Shown here: positions 53,658 to 63,800 of the stretch, one piece after another
Layout: the number at the start of each line of letters is the position of its first letter
Numbering within the stretch: position 1 is the stretch's first letter
NCBI RefSeq assembly: GCF_025200925.1
Contig: NZ_CP104174.1
Coordinates: 7,750,001-7,814,000 of the forward strand
DNA: 64,000 nucleotides
Reading direction: 5' to 3'
DNA from: Bradyrhizobium sp. CB1015
GTDB taxonomy: Bacteria > Pseudomonadota > Alphaproteobacteria > Rhizobiales > Xanthobacteraceae
Position numbers and translations under genes: made by a program
Notes under the pieces: generated by a model
What the model saw: the letters and a program-made list of their open reading frames with translations, nothing else
Databases searched by the model: none
Told to the model about the DNA's origin: nothing

Positions 53658-54686
53658 TCAAGACGCGATCTTCGAGGCCTCGTAAGGCTTCGGCTCGAGG
53701 CCGAGGGCCGCCAAGGCGGCGCCAAACGCAACCATCAGCGGGTGCATCGCGACGACGGCTTTCGACGACGGCAACAAGGCTGCGGAGCGAAGGAGCGACA
53801 GCTGCAAGCGCCCCAGCATCTGCGCAAACACCCGCGCCCGTGCTGCTGCGCTGCGCGCGGCCTTGTACTGTACACGATAATTGATCGCGCCGATGCGCAG
53901 GCCGCGCTTTGCGATCCAGCCGAGGCTGGTGCGGTTGCGCGGCACGGTCTCGGTGATGACGGCCTCCGCCGTCCAGTGAAACAGCATGCCGGCGTCACGG
54001 CACCGCACGAAGAAATCGCAATCGCCGCCGCCGAGAAAATTGAAGCGCAGATCGAACGCGGGACGGTCGAACCGCTCGAAGGCGGCGCGCGTGATCAGGC
54101 AATTGCCGCAACCGTAGATCAGCGGCACTGCGCCGCTGTAGTCGTAGGCTGGACAGAAGGCGGGGTGACGCGAAAGCCAGCGCTTGCTGTCATCGTCGAA
54201 CACCGGCAGCACCGGCCCGCCGACCACGTCGGCGCCGGTCGCCTCCGCGGTGCGGACCATCAGCTCGAGCCAGTCGCTTGATGCGATCTCGTCGTCGTCG
54301 ATCATCAGGAAACGCGTCGCGGCGGGAAACAGCTGCTGCGCCGTCTCGAAGGCAGCATTGATCGCCTGGCAATTTCCCTGTCGCTTCTCGATGAGGCAGA
54401 TGCCCTGGAGCCTTCCAGCGGCCAGGAACTCCGCGGCAACCGGCGCGCTTTCGCGCCGCACCGCATCGTTCTCGACCATGACGACGGCAAAGGAACGCGG
54501 GGTGCGCTGGTTCGCCAGCGATTCCAGCGTGAGGCGCAGGTGTTGCGGACGACGGAAGCAGGGAACGCAGACGACGATGCCGACCGACAGGTCGATGACG
54601 CGAGAGCTCGCCACGATCTCCCGATTGGGATCGCGCACGGCATCCGAGATGCGCGCCGCAGACAGGTCGGTCGGGATCAATGTCAT
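53658..54686 (-). CDS. Family 2 glycosyltransferase
   Basis: The 342-residue protein starts at ATG 54686 (MTLIPTDLSAARISDAV). GT-A features are VGIVVCVPCFRRPQHLRLTL, AVVMVENDAVRRESAP, LMIDDDEIASSDWLEL (metal site), GCGNCLITRAAFERF and LGGGDCDFFVRCRDAGMLFH. It appears to be the type that adds a sugar to a growing surface chain. It is convergent with the preceding glycosyltransferase (11-base gap) and divergent from the methyltransferase gene; the gap contains a perfect 22-bp palindrome. Confidence 0.87.
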   Translation of the reverse strand: MTLIPTDLSAARISDAVRDPNREIVASSRVIDLSVGIVVCVPCFRRPQHLRLTLESLANQRTPRSFAVVMVENDAVRRESAPVAAEFLAAGRLQGICLIEKRQGNCQAINAAFETAQQLFPAATRFLMIDDDEIASSDWLELMVRTAEATGADVVGGPVLPVFDDDSKRWLSRHPAFCPAYDYSGAVPLIYGCGNCLITRAAFERFDRPAFDLRFNFLGGGDCDFFVRCRDAGMLFHWTAEAVITETVPRNRTSLGWIAKRGLRIGAINYRVQYKAARSAAARARVFAQMLGRLQLSLLRSAALLPSSKAVVAMHPLMVAFGAALAALGLEPKPYEASKIAS

Positions 54687-55008
54687 GAGGTCTAGATGTC
54701 CGAGATGTATTGAAAAAGCCCTGCTTCGATCGCGCGTCCCACGACGGCACATCGCCGCGGGACAAACTCGTCCCAAAATGGACGGCTGCCGCGCGGTACA
54801 TGGCCACGAAGTTCGCAGCAGGTCATGCTGCAATTGGCGGTCCATGCACCGACAACGCTCCAACATGAACAATGCCGTAGTTAATGCGCATGCGCATTAA
54901 CCGGGCCGTAAGCACTGCGACCGGTGAGACGTTGCGGCATCGGATTTGCTCTTCGGGCAGGCGCATTTTTTCCTGTAAATTTGAATAGAACAAGCGCGGT
55001 CAGAAAAT
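54687..55008. other. Divergent intergenic region with a perfect palindrome
   Basis: The gap of 322 bases separates a minus-strand glycosyltransferase and the plus-strand methyltransferase. It contains the palindrome at 54880-54901 and an AT-rich stretch (TTTTTTCCTGTAAATTTGAA) close to the methyltransferase start. No ribosome-binding sequence stronger than AGCGCGG was seen. Confidence 0.5.
54880..54901. promoter_or_regulatory. Perfect 22-bp palindrome, candidate operator
   Basis: GTTAATGCGCA is followed directly by its exact inverse TGCGCATTAAC, with no spacer. The position between divergent genes of the polysaccharide locus suggests a regulator-binding site or a methylation target. Confidence 0.6.
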
Positions 55009-55809
55009 ATGAACAAGCCAGCCACGATCGATTTCGCGACAGCCACGGCGATCCAAATCCCCGCGGCCGCGCCATATGCCGAAGCGCTTCATGATCTCGT
55101 CCCCGGCGAAGCCCGCGACAGCCTGCTCGCCGTCCATGACGTGCTGTGCCGCGAGCTGCCGCGGGGCCGGCTCGCCATCTATGAGGCCGGCGGCGGCTCT
55201 TGCAGCGTTCTGCCGCCGGACTTGCTCAGCCGGAGCAAGGTCACCGTCGTCGACATCGACGAGGACCAGGTCCGCAACAACACCTACGCCGACGAGGCGA
55301 TCCTCGGCGACGTCCAGACATACCGCTTCGGGCGCGAGACCTTCGATCTCGTGATCTGCTACAACGTGATCGAGCATCTGCCCAACGTCGACGCCGCGCT
55401 CCTGAATTTCCGTGACGCGCTCAAGCGCGGCGGGATGATCCTGATCGGCGCACCCAATCCGCGCTCGCTCTCCGGGGTCGTCACCAAATACTCGCCGCAC
55501 TGGTTTCACGTCTGGTTCTATCGGCACATCCGCGGCATCAAGGACGCCGGCCTGCCCGGCGAGCCGCCATTCCCGACGTTCTTTCATCCGCTGGTGACGC
55601 TGTCCCGGCTGGAAGCATTCGCGGCCGCCAACGGCCTCGAGATGATCTACCGCCGTGAAGTCGAAAGTCCGCGCTATCCCGAGATGCGCCGGCGCAAGCC
55701 GCTGGTTGCGGCCCTGATCGACACCGGCGCCGCGGTGCTGAACGCCGTGCTGCCGCGCGGCACCGACGTCCGCCGCGGCGACTATCACGTGATCCTGCGG
55801 AGGAACTGA
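55009..55809 (+). CDS. SAM-dependent methyltransferase
   Basis: This is a 266-residue class I methyltransferase. The SAM motif I is YEAGGGSCSVLP (about residues 59-70), followed by VTVVDIDEDQVRNN and FDLVICYNVIEHLPNVDAAL (motif post-I and II), then KRGGMILIGAPNPRSLSG. It is of the type found in polysaccharide clusters, perhaps O-methylating a sugar or a lipid carrier. The ATG at 55009 is the first codon after AT-rich sequence. Confidence 0.85.
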   Translation: MNKPATIDFATATAIQIPAAAPYAEALHDLVPGEARDSLLAVHDVLCRELPRGRLAIYEAGGGSCSVLPPDLLSRSKVTVVDIDEDQVRNNTYADEAILGDVQTYRFGRETFDLVICYNVIEHLPNVDAALLNFRDALKRGGMILIGAPNPRSLSGVVTKYSPHWFHVWFYRHIRGIKDAGLPGEPPFPTFFHPLVTLSRLEAFAAANGLEMIYRREVESPRYPEMRRRKPLVAALIDTGAAVLNAVLPRGTDVRRGDYHVILRRN

Positions 55810-56100
55810 CGGCGATGGCACGTGCGCGGCCCATCACCGGACGAACGGCGGCTCGCGGCCATGCTGCGCGCGGTAACGGATCGTTAATTTCCGGAAGAGG
55901 CGGGTATCGCGAGCGTCACAGCGACGCGCCGAGGGACGGCCTGCGCTTAAACGCTTTGTTTGCCATTTCGGTGAATAGTCCCTCAATGAGTATGGTTAAT
56001 TTTCCCTGTTGCGTTGATTGGGCACCCATATCCCGGGTGCGTGGCGTAAAGCGAAGAGTAACCCCTCAGCCCGCGGCAGTTGGAATGAAAGCTGGGGATC
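55810..56100. other. Intergenic region upstream of the chain-length regulator gene
   Basis: These 291 bases include two AT-rich segments (GGATCGTTAATTTCCGG and GTATGGTTAATTTTCCC) that share a GGTTAATTT-like core and probably contain the promoter of the next operon. The ribosome-binding site GCTGGGGATC is just before 56101. No repeat family was recognised. Confidence 0.4.
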
Positions 56101-58476
56101 ATGCTTGATTATAACCAGCCGATCGATCGAGCCAGACCGGAGGCCTCGCAACATAAGCCTCAGGCCGGCTTCAACGTGCTGGAGCTCGCTCACCTGCTCT
56201 GGCGGCGGAAGGTCGCGATCGCCGCGGCCGCCCTGCTCGGCGCAACGCTTGCCGTCACCATCGGCAAGAGCGTGACGCCCCGCTACACCGCCACCGCTCA
56301 GCTCTATGTCGACCCGCGCGAGCTTCAGCTCGTTGACCGCGAGCTCACGCCTCGCGCCCAGGACGTTTCCGGCATGTCCATGGTGGTGGAGAGCCAGGCG
56401 CGCCTGATCACCTCCAACAGCGTGCTGCTCCAGGTGATCCAGCAGGCGGGTCTCGACAAAGACCCGGAATTCGGAGGCGGTGACGCTGCGAGCCTGATGT
56501 CCTCGCTGCTCGGCCTGATCGGGCTGCAGCCCCGCGCGCCCTCCGCTGCGGAGACGAAGGAGGTGCAGCTTGCGGCGCTCGAGGCGCTGAACAGGCACAT
56601 CGCCGTCCGCAAGACCGAGAAGAGCTTCATCGTCGACGTCGAGGTCTGGTCGACGAATCCCGCGAAGGCAGCGATGCTCGCCAACACGCTGACCAATGCC
56701 TATCTCGCCGAATCCCGCAATTCCCAGGCTTCGGCGGCACGGCGCGCCACCAACGATCTCTCCAGCCGCCTGAAGGAGCTGCGCGACCGGCTGCGCAACG
56801 CCGAGACCGCGCTGGCGACCTACAAGGCCCAGAACAATTTCGTCGGCACCCAGGACGCGCTGATCAGCGATCAGCAGCTCTCCGCCAGCAACCAGCGGCT
56901 TTCCGCGGCCCGCGCGGCGACGATGGATGCGCAGGCGCGGCTCGACCAGATCGAGGCGAGCCGGCGTACCGCTGCCGATGCCGGCGCGATTCCGGAGGCG
57001 CTGCAATCGCCGACGATTGCGAATTTGCGCGCGCAATATGCCGACGCCCGGAAGAAATATGCGGAGCAGGCCGGTGAGCTCGGCCCGCGCCATCCGGCGC
57101 TGCGCCAGACCGAGAAGCAGGTCGAGGACCTCAAGCGCACCATCAACGAGGAGATCGACCGCTTCGCCCAGTCCGCCAAGAACGATCTGACGCGCGCCCG
57201 CGATTTCGAGGCCTCGCTCAACCGCGCGCTGGAAGCGCAGAAGCGGCAGAGCGTCCAGCTCAGCCAGGCCGCCGTGCGCTTGCGTGAGCTCGAACGCGAA
57301 GCCGATGCCAGCCGCGACGTCTATCAGTCCTTTCTCAAGCGCTCCCGCGAGACCGAGGAGCAGGAGAGCCTGAACACCTCGGCCGCCCGCGTCATCGGCG
57401 AGGCGACGGTGCCGCAGCGGCGCTCGTTCCCGCCGGCCATGAGCCTGTTCGCCATGATCGGCTTCGTTTTCGGAGCGATCGCTGCATCGAGCTGGTTCGT
57501 TGTGGCAGACCTGCTGTTCGCTGGCGTAACCGCGCCTGCGACGCCGACACCCGCGCGGCGTGACAGCTCGCCGAGGCCACAGGCTCCCCGAGCACCGGAG
57601 CTCCCGCCGGCTGCGGAGGTTGCCCAGAAGCGGCAGGCCCCGCGCCCGTCTGAAGCTGCGCCGGCTCCGCCGGAACTTGCCGCGCCCCCGCTGCAGCCTT
57701 CGATCGTCGAGCAGCCCTTGATCGAAAAGCCGCTGATCGCACGCTTCCAGGACGCCGACGTCATCCACACGCTCGGCGCCATACTTCCCACCGGCGGCGG
57801 CGTCGATCTCACGCGGCTGGGCTGGCCGACGCTGCGTCCGGGCTTTCCCCTGACGAGCCTGCTCAACGCCTGGCGCGACATGCGCGCCGCGGTGGCCCGG
57901 CGCGCCGCCGGCAAGGCGATGCCGGTCGTCGCGCTGGTCGGCACCGGCAAGACCAGCGGCCGCAGCGTGGCCGCGCTGAATTTCGCGCTGGCGGCCGCAC
58001 GCGACGGCGCCCGCGTGCTGATGATCGATGCCGACCATCAAGCGCGCTCGCTCTCGAACCGGGTCATCCGTCCCGGCAAGAGCGAGCCGAGCAGGCTCGG
58101 CTGGCTCTCGATCGGCAGCAAGGACGCACGCGAGATCAGGACGGTCAACGGCATCTCGGTGCTGCCGGCCGCCGAAGGCGACGCCGGCAAGGCCGCCGAC
58201 GCCATCCGCAAGACGATTGCGCAGGCCCGTTCCGCCGGCGGTTATGATCTCGTGATACTCGACGGCCCGGCCGTGCCGCTCGCTTCCGGCGGCCGCAAGC
58301 TGCTCGACGACATCGATTCGCTGGTGGCCGTGCTGCCGACCAGCCTCGACGTCAACGACAGCCTGGAAGAGATCCTGACCGCGCTCGGCCAGGCCGAGCG
58401 CAAGCTCGTCGGCGTCGTGCTCGACGAGCTCACCCCCGCAATGCAAACGCGCCAGCGAGGCAAACAATATGCTTGA
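56101..58476 (+). CDS. Wzz/GumC-type polysaccharide co-polymerase fused to a degenerate tyrosine-kinase (BY-kinase) domain
   Basis: This 791-residue inner-membrane protein controls chain length or export. Residues about 25-60 contain the first helix (VAIAAAALLGATLAVTIG), followed by the Wzz domain (YTATAQLYVDPRELQLV) and long coiled-coil segments (about 205-420). A second helix is near 465 (FAMIGFVFGAIAASSWFVVA). A Pro/Ala-rich linker (about 485-550) leads to a BY-kinase-like domain (from about 605): LVGTGKTSGRSVAALNFALA, LMIDADHQARS and LVILDGPAVPL. At the P-loop position of the usual G-K-S-T the sequence reads G-R-S-V (Arg621), and no Tyr-rich tail is present. It overlaps the next gene by eight bases. 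Confidence 0.85.
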   Translation: MLDYNQPIDRARPEASQHKPQAGFNVLELAHLLWRRKVAIAAAALLGATLAVTIGKSVTPRYTATAQLYVDPRELQLVDRELTPRAQDVSGMSMVVESQARLITSNSVLLQVIQQAGLDKDPEFGGGDAASLMSSLLGLIGLQPRAPSAAETKEVQLAALEALNRHIAVRKTEKSFIVDVEVWSTNPAKAAMLANTLTNAYLAESRNSQASAARRATNDLSSRLKELRDRLRNAETALATYKAQNNFVGTQDALISDQQLSASNQRLSAARAATMDAQARLDQIEASRRTAADAGAIPEALQSPTIANLRAQYADARKKYAEQAGELGPRHPALRQTEKQVEDLKRTINEEIDRFAQSAKNDLTRARDFEASLNRALEAQKRQSVQLSQAAVRLRELEREADASRDVYQSFLKRSRETEEQESLNTSAARVIGEATVPQRRSFPPAMSLFAMIGFVFGAIAASSWFVVADLLFAGVTAPATPTPARRDSSPRPQAPRAPELPPAAEVAQKRQAPRPSEAAPAPPELAAPPLQPSIVEQPLIEKPLIARFQDADVIHTLGAILPTGGGVDLTRLGWPTLRPGFPLTSLLNAWRDMRAAVARRAAGKAMPVVALVGTGKTSGRSVAALNFALAAARDGARVLMIDADHQARSLSNRVIRPGKSEPSRLGWLSIGSKDAREIRTVNGISVLPAAEGDAGKAADAIRKTIAQARSAGGYDLVILDGPAVPLASGGRKLLDDIDSLVAVLPTSLDVNDSLEEILTALGQAERKLVGVVLDELTPAMQTRQRGKQYA

Positions 58477-59272
58477 GCGCCGCGTCAACTTCGACGGACG
58501 GGCAGCAACTGCCGAGGTGCCGAGAATCACCGTCGGCGGACTTCGCATGGCTGCGCTCGACCTGGAAGAGACCGCCGATTTCATGATCGAGGCGACCGAT
58601 CCCGACAATCGCATCGGCCGACCGCTGTTCCTGACTTCGGCCAATGGCGAGGTGCTGGCGCGCTGCTCGACCGAGCCGCAGACCGAGCACCTGTTCCGCG
58701 CCGCCGATTTGATCAACGCCGATGGTCAACCGCTGGTCGCGGCTTCGAAGCTGCAATCCTGGTTCCCGCTGCCGGAGCGCGTCGCGACCACGGACCTGTT
58801 CCACGTCGTCGCGCGCAAGGCCGAAGCCGCCGGCCGCACCTTCTACATGTTCGGCGCAAGCGAGCCCGAGAACGCCGCTGCGGTCGCAAACGTCCAGAAG
58901 ATGTACCCGCGTCTCAAGATCGTCGGACGCAGCCACGGCTATCTGCGCGGCGAGGCGCTGCGTGCCAAGGTCGAGGAGATCAACGCCCTGGCACCGGATT
59001 ATCTGTGGGTCGCGCTCGGTGTGCCCAACGAACAGGCATTCGTGAAGGAGTTCACGCCGCATCTGACCAATGTTGGCGTCATCAAGACATCCGGCGGACT
59101 ATTCAACTTCTTGTCAGGGAGCCGTTCCCGCGCGCCGCAATGGATGCAGAAGATCGGGCTCGAATGGGCCTGGCGCACCTTGCTCGAACCACGCCGTCTG
59201 CTCTGGCGTTATTTGACCACCAACCCCCGCGCGCTCTATCTTCTCTTCAGCCGCAACCGCCCCCTCCGCTAA
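58469..59272 (+). CDS. WecG/TagA/CpsF family glycosyltransferase
   Basis: A 267-residue GT26 enzyme that adds an N-acetyl-mannosaminyl-type or related sugar to a lipid-linked acceptor. Motifs are FLTSANGEVLARCSTEPQ, LINADGQPLVAASKL, YMFGASEPENAAAVANV, and YLWVALGVPNEQAFVKEF with SGGLFNFLSGSRSRAP. The ATG at 58469 lies inside the end of the co-polymerase gene (GCGAGG nine bases upstream). galE follows after 19 bases, so the three genes form an operon. Confidence 0.88.
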   Translation: MLERRVNFDGRAATAEVPRITVGGLRMAALDLEETADFMIEATDPDNRIGRPLFLTSANGEVLARCSTEPQTEHLFRAADLINADGQPLVAASKLQSWFPLPERVATTDLFHVVARKAEAAGRTFYMFGASEPENAAAVANVQKMYPRLKIVGRSHGYLRGEALRAKVEEINALAPDYLWVALGVPNEQAFVKEFTPHLTNVGVIKTSGGLFNFLSGSRSRAPQWMQKIGLEWAWRTLLEPRRLLWRYLTTNPRALYLLFSRNRPLR

Positions 59273-59291
59273 GAGAAGAGCAGAACACGAC

Positions 59292-60284
59292 ATGACCGAC
59301 CGACCGACCGTCCTCGTCACCGGGGGCGCGGGCTATATTGGCTCGCATGCCTGCCGCGCATTGACCGCCGCCGGCTATCAGCCCGTCGTTTATGACAATC
59401 TCTCGACAGGTCATCGCAGCTTCGTATCCGGCCCGCTGGTGACGGGCGACCTGCTCGACGGCGCAGCGCTGGCGCGCGCCTTCGCCGACCACAAGATCAC
59501 GGCGGTGATGCATTTCGCGGCGGCGAGCCTCGTCGGGGAGTCCATGACCGACCCGCAGAAATATTACATCAACAACGTCCAGGGCACGCTTTCGCTGTTG
59601 CAGGCGATGCGCAACGCGGGCTGCCATCGCATCGTGTTCTCCTCGACCGGCGCTGTCTACGGCAACGCCGATTCCAAGGCGCTGCCGGAAGACTTTCCTT
59701 GCGCGCCGATCAATCCGTACGGCGCATCGAAATTGATGATCGAGCGCATGCTCGCCGATTACCGCACGGCCTATGGCTTCGGTGCCTTCTGCCTGCGCTA
59801 TTTCAACGCCAGCGGCGCCGATCCCGCCGGCGGCATCGGCGAGCTGCGCGACAACGAAACTCACCTCATTCCTCGCGCGATGATGGCGCTTCAGGGCCAT
59901 GTCGACTTCGCGGTGTTCGGCGACGATTACGACACGCCCGACGGCACCGCGATCCGCGACTACATCCACGTCACGGACCTTGCGGCGGCGCACGTGGCGG
60001 CCTTGAGACTCTTGGAGCAAGGCCATGCCGGCGGCAGCTTCAACCTCGGCACCGGCTCCGGCTTTTCCGTGCGCGAGATCCTCGACGCGATCAAGCAGGA
60101 GACCGGGCGCGAGGTGCCGCACACGGTCAAGCCGCGCCGCGCCGGCGATCCCACCTTTCTGGTCGCCGATCCCTCTGCTGCAAGAAAGGTGCTGAACTTC
60201 GTGCCGCATCACTCCGACCTGCCGACAATCGTCCGCACGGCCTGGGCCTGGCATCAGAAGGCGCATCCGTTCAGGCCGCGTTAG
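59292..60284 (+). CDS. galE: UDP-glucose 4-epimerase
   Basis: GalE interconverts UDP-glucose and UDP-galactose. The 330-residue SDR-type protein has the NAD-binding VTGGAGYIGSHACRAL (residues 9-24), the Ser in VFSSTGAVYG, the Tyr-x3-Lys NPYGASKLMIERML, CLRYFNASGADPAG, and IRDYIHVTDLAAAHVAALRL. It supplies galactose units for the polysaccharide made by neighbouring genes and may also serve central sugar metabolism. AGAAGAGCAGAACACG precedes the ATG. It is the last gene of the wzz-wecG-galE operon. Confidence 0.92.
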   Translation: MTDRPTVLVTGGAGYIGSHACRALTAAGYQPVVYDNLSTGHRSFVSGPLVTGDLLDGAALARAFADHKITAVMHFAAASLVGESMTDPQKYYINNVQGTLSLLQAMRNAGCHRIVFSSTGAVYGNADSKALPEDFPCAPINPYGASKLMIERMLADYRTAYGFGAFCLRYFNASGADPAGGIGELRDNETHLIPRAMMALQGHVDFAVFGDDYDTPDGTAIRDYIHVTDLAAAHVAALRLLEQGHAGGSFNLGTGSGFSVREILDAIKQETGREVPHTVKPRRAGDPTFLVADPSAARKVLNFVPHHSDLPTIVRTAWAWHQKAHPFRPR

Positions 60285-60509
60285 GCAATCGCGGCTCCAA
60301 TCGCTTGCTTGCCGGGCCCGCGAGCGGCTAGAATGAGTTGTCGCGGCCGCGCCGGCACATCGCCGACAGCCGCGCAGTTCCGCATTGCCGACGACGACGT
60401 CGGCCTGCATGGTTCGGCCCAGTTGCACGAGCCGATTTTTCCGAGCGACGTGACGATCAAGTCAGCGTGTCGACCCGTCGTCGGACGCGATTCTGGGAGC
60501 ATCGACCAC

Positions 60510-60851
60510 ATGAATCAGGCTGCCCGCCTGGAATTCGAGCGCGTGATGGAGGAGTTCGTCCGCTGGCATGTCGTGCCGGAGGACGAGCGTTCGCCCGCGC
60601 CTGCCTGGTGGTGGGGGCCTGCCATGGCCGTGGTCGACGACCAGGAGCCGATGAGCGCAACATGCTGCCGCGCGTTGAACGTGAGCGAAGGGACGAGCTT
60701 CGCCGAGGGCGCGCGTGCCATTCTCGCGCTGTTCACCGAGCAGACGTCACTGACGGATCCCCAGGATTTTCCGAGCAAGGTCGAGGGGGAAGAGCACGAG
60801 GTCCGCGAGCTGCACCCGCAGCCGTCAGACGACAGCGCGTTTCAGCCCTGA
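60510..60851 (+). CDS. Small protein of unknown function, 113 residues
   Basis: The reading starts at ATG 60510 (MNQAARLEFERVMEEFVRWH) with GGGAGCATCGACCAC upstream. The body VVPEDERSPAPAWWWGPAMA is unusual for its three consecutive Trp, followed by acidic AVVDDQEPMSATCCRALNVS with adjacent Cys. The C-terminal half is helical (FAEGARAILALFTEQTSLTD). There is no signal peptide and no recognised family. It overlaps the convergent GGDEF/EAL gene by 27 bases. Its function cannot be inferred. Confidence 0.7.
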   Translation: MNQAARLEFERVMEEFVRWHVVPEDERSPAPAWWWGPAMAVVDDQEPMSATCCRALNVSEGTSFAEGARAILALFTEQTSLTDPQDFPSKVEGEEHEVRELHPQPSDDSAFQP

Positions 60852-63800
60852 GGCTGCGTCTTCGTCGGCCGCTTCCGGCTGGAGCGGCGGCGCGACGGGC
60901 AGCACCATGGGCCGCAGCAGCTCGCCCATCTGTCGCGCCGGCAGCGGCTTGGAGATGAGGAAGCCCTGCATCTCGTCGCAGCCATGGGCGCGCAGGAACG
61001 CTTCCTGCTCGGCGTTCTCGACGCCTTCGGCGACGACGGTCATGCCGAGCGCCTTGCCCATGCTGATGATCGCCTGCGCGATGGCCTGATCCTCCGAATC
61101 CTGCGGCAGGTCGCGCACGAAGGAGCGGTCGATCTTGATGGTGTCGATCGGAAAGTGCTTCATCAGCGACATGGACGAATAGCCGGTGCCGAAATCGTCG
61201 ATGGCGAGACGGATACCGCGGCTCTGGATGGAGTCGAGCACCTTGAGCGCGCGGCCGACATTGCGCATCATCATGCTCTCGGTGACCTCGAGCTGGAGCA
61301 GCACCGGCGACATGCCGGAGGCCGCCAGCGCCTCGTCGACGTCCTGCAACAGATGCTCGTCGGCAAACTGCCGCGGCGACAGGTTGACTGCCATCGACAG
61401 CGGCAGCAGGCCGCGGCGCTGCCAGGCCATGGCCTGCGCGCAGGCCTCTTTCAGCACCCAGCGGCCGATCGGCACGATCAGCCCGGTTTCCTCCGCAAGC
61501 GGAATGAACTGTGCGGGCGAGACGTTGCCGAGATCGGGATGCGTCCAGCGCAGCAGCGCCTCGACGCCCGTGATCTGACCGGTCGCCATCTCCACCTTGG
61601 GCTGGTAGTTGAGCGAGAACTGCTCGCGTTCCAGCGCGCGGCGCAGCGCGCTCTCGAGCGACAGCCGCTCGATCGACTGCGTCTTCACCTCGTTGGAGAA
61701 GAAGCGGTAGCCGTTCTTGCCGTCCTCCTTGGCGAGGTACATCGCCATGTCGGCGTTCTTGGTCAGCGTCTGCGCATCGGAGCCGTTGCGGGGATACATC
61801 GCGATGCCGATCGAGGCCGTGGTATGGCACTCGTGGCCGGCGAGCTCCATGGGCTCGGCAAGCGCAGCGAGCAATTCGGTCGCGATGCGCTGGACGTCGT
61901 CGATCTCGCCGCACTGGTCGAGGATCACCACGAACTCGTCGCCGCCGAGGCGCGCGACCACGTCGCTCGCTCGCAATGCGCCGCGCAAGCGGTTGGCGAC
62001 TTCGAGCAGGAGCAGATCGCCGGCCTCGTGGCCGAGCGAATCGTTGATGACCTTGAAGCGGTCGAGGTCGATGAACAGCACCGCAAAGCGGTGACCATGG
62101 TGCTGCGCCGCATCGATCGCCTCGCGCAAGAGCCCGTTGAAGGTCTCGCGGTTCGGCAGGTCGGTCAGGCTGTCGTGCGAGGCGAGGTATTCGATGCGCT
62201 CGTCGGCCTTGTTCTTCTCGTCGGTGCGATCGAAATTCTCCATCGCGAAGGAGACGTTGTCGGCAAGACGTTGCAATAGCTCGGCGAATTCGGGCGTGAA
62301 GGTCGCCGGCTCGGTCGACATGTAGATCATGACGCCGACGGCCTCATCGTGCGCGATCAGCGGAAACGCGGCGCCCGACCGCGCGCCGTCCCCGCGCACG
62401 ATGGGGTGGAAGACACGGACGCGGTCGTCGTTGAGATAGTCGTTGCTGATGCAGGGCTGGCGCGTGCGGAACGCCGTGCCGCTCATGCCGCGTCCCTCCG
62501 GCCGCTCGGGATCGATCGAGAGACGGACGTTGCGCGTGGTGCCGGCGGACGGACCTGCGGCGGCGACGATCTCGAGCTGGTCCGTACCGGGCCTGGCCAG
62601 CGCAATCGTGGTCGAGGTGAACTTGGCGCCGCTCGATGCCGCAAGGCAGACGAGGTCGAACAGCTCGGCACGCGACTTCGCGCGCATGATCGCCTCGTTG
62701 GTCGCGCTCAAGGCCGCGAACATGCGCGTCAGGCGCTCCTTCTGCGCCTCGGTGCGGGCCTTCTCCTCGGCGCGCTCGAAATTGTCGAGTGCGAAGGAGA
62801 CGTTCTCCGCGAGGCGCCCCAGCAGCTCGACCAGATCGGGCGTGAACGTATTCTCTTCCGGTGCGAGGAAGAGCAGAATGCCGACCGGTTCCCGTCCCGC
62901 TCTCAGAAGCGGGAAGCTCGCCGCGGCCCGCGTTCCATCCTTGATGGCCTTCGCGCGCCAATATGCGGACCGCGGCTCGTTCAGGTAATCGTTCATGACA
63001 CTGGGCCGGCCCGTCCGCACCGAGGTGCCGATGATGCCCTGGCCCTGAGGATGGTCGGCGGAAATGACGCAGGTACGTCCGGCCATGCGCTCCTGCAGGC
63101 GTCCCTTGACGGCAACGACGCGGACCAGCTCGCCTGCCTCATCGATGAGGCCGATCGTCGCCGAGGCGAACAGGTCGCCGAGCACGGCCGCCTGGCACGC
63201 CGCCTCGAACAACTCCTCGCGCGTCTTGGCGCGCATGATTGCTTCGTTGGTCGCGCTCAGCGCCTCGAACATTCCGCTCAGACGATTGCGCTGCTTGTCC
63301 GCCCGCGCCTTCTCGTCGGCGCGGTCGAAACTTTCGAGCGCGAAGGCGACGTTGGCCTGAAGCTTGCGCAGCAACTCGACCAGCTCCGGCGTGAAGGTGC
63401 CGCGCTCCGGGGAGTTGAACAGAAAGACGCCCTCTACCCGGTCGCCGTTAAACAGCGGCAATGCCGCGGAGGATGCGATGCCGTTGCGGCGGGCGCTGGC
63501 GTGCCAGGGCGCGATACGGTCGTCGGCGAGCACGTCGTTGCTGACGGCGGCCTGGCGCGTGCGAAACGCGGTGCCGGTCAAGCCGCGCCCTTCGGGCACC
63601 TGGTCGGAGGTGGAGAACGTGAAGTTGCGAACCTGATCCGCATTCGGCCCGTAGCAGGCGACGACGCGCAGCAGCTCGGTCCGGTCGTCGACCAGCGCGA
63701 CGGTGGCCGAGGTGAACTTTGCTCCCGTTGCGGTCGCCTCGCAGACGAGGTCGAACAGCTCAGCCCGCGACCGTGCCCGCAGGATCGCCTCGTTGGTGGC

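Noticed and set aside
56000..58716. A 906-residue open frame on the minus strand opposite the Wzz-like gene
   Set aside because: It has antisense composition, no domains, and sits opposite a protein with clear coiled coil and kinase-like motifs.
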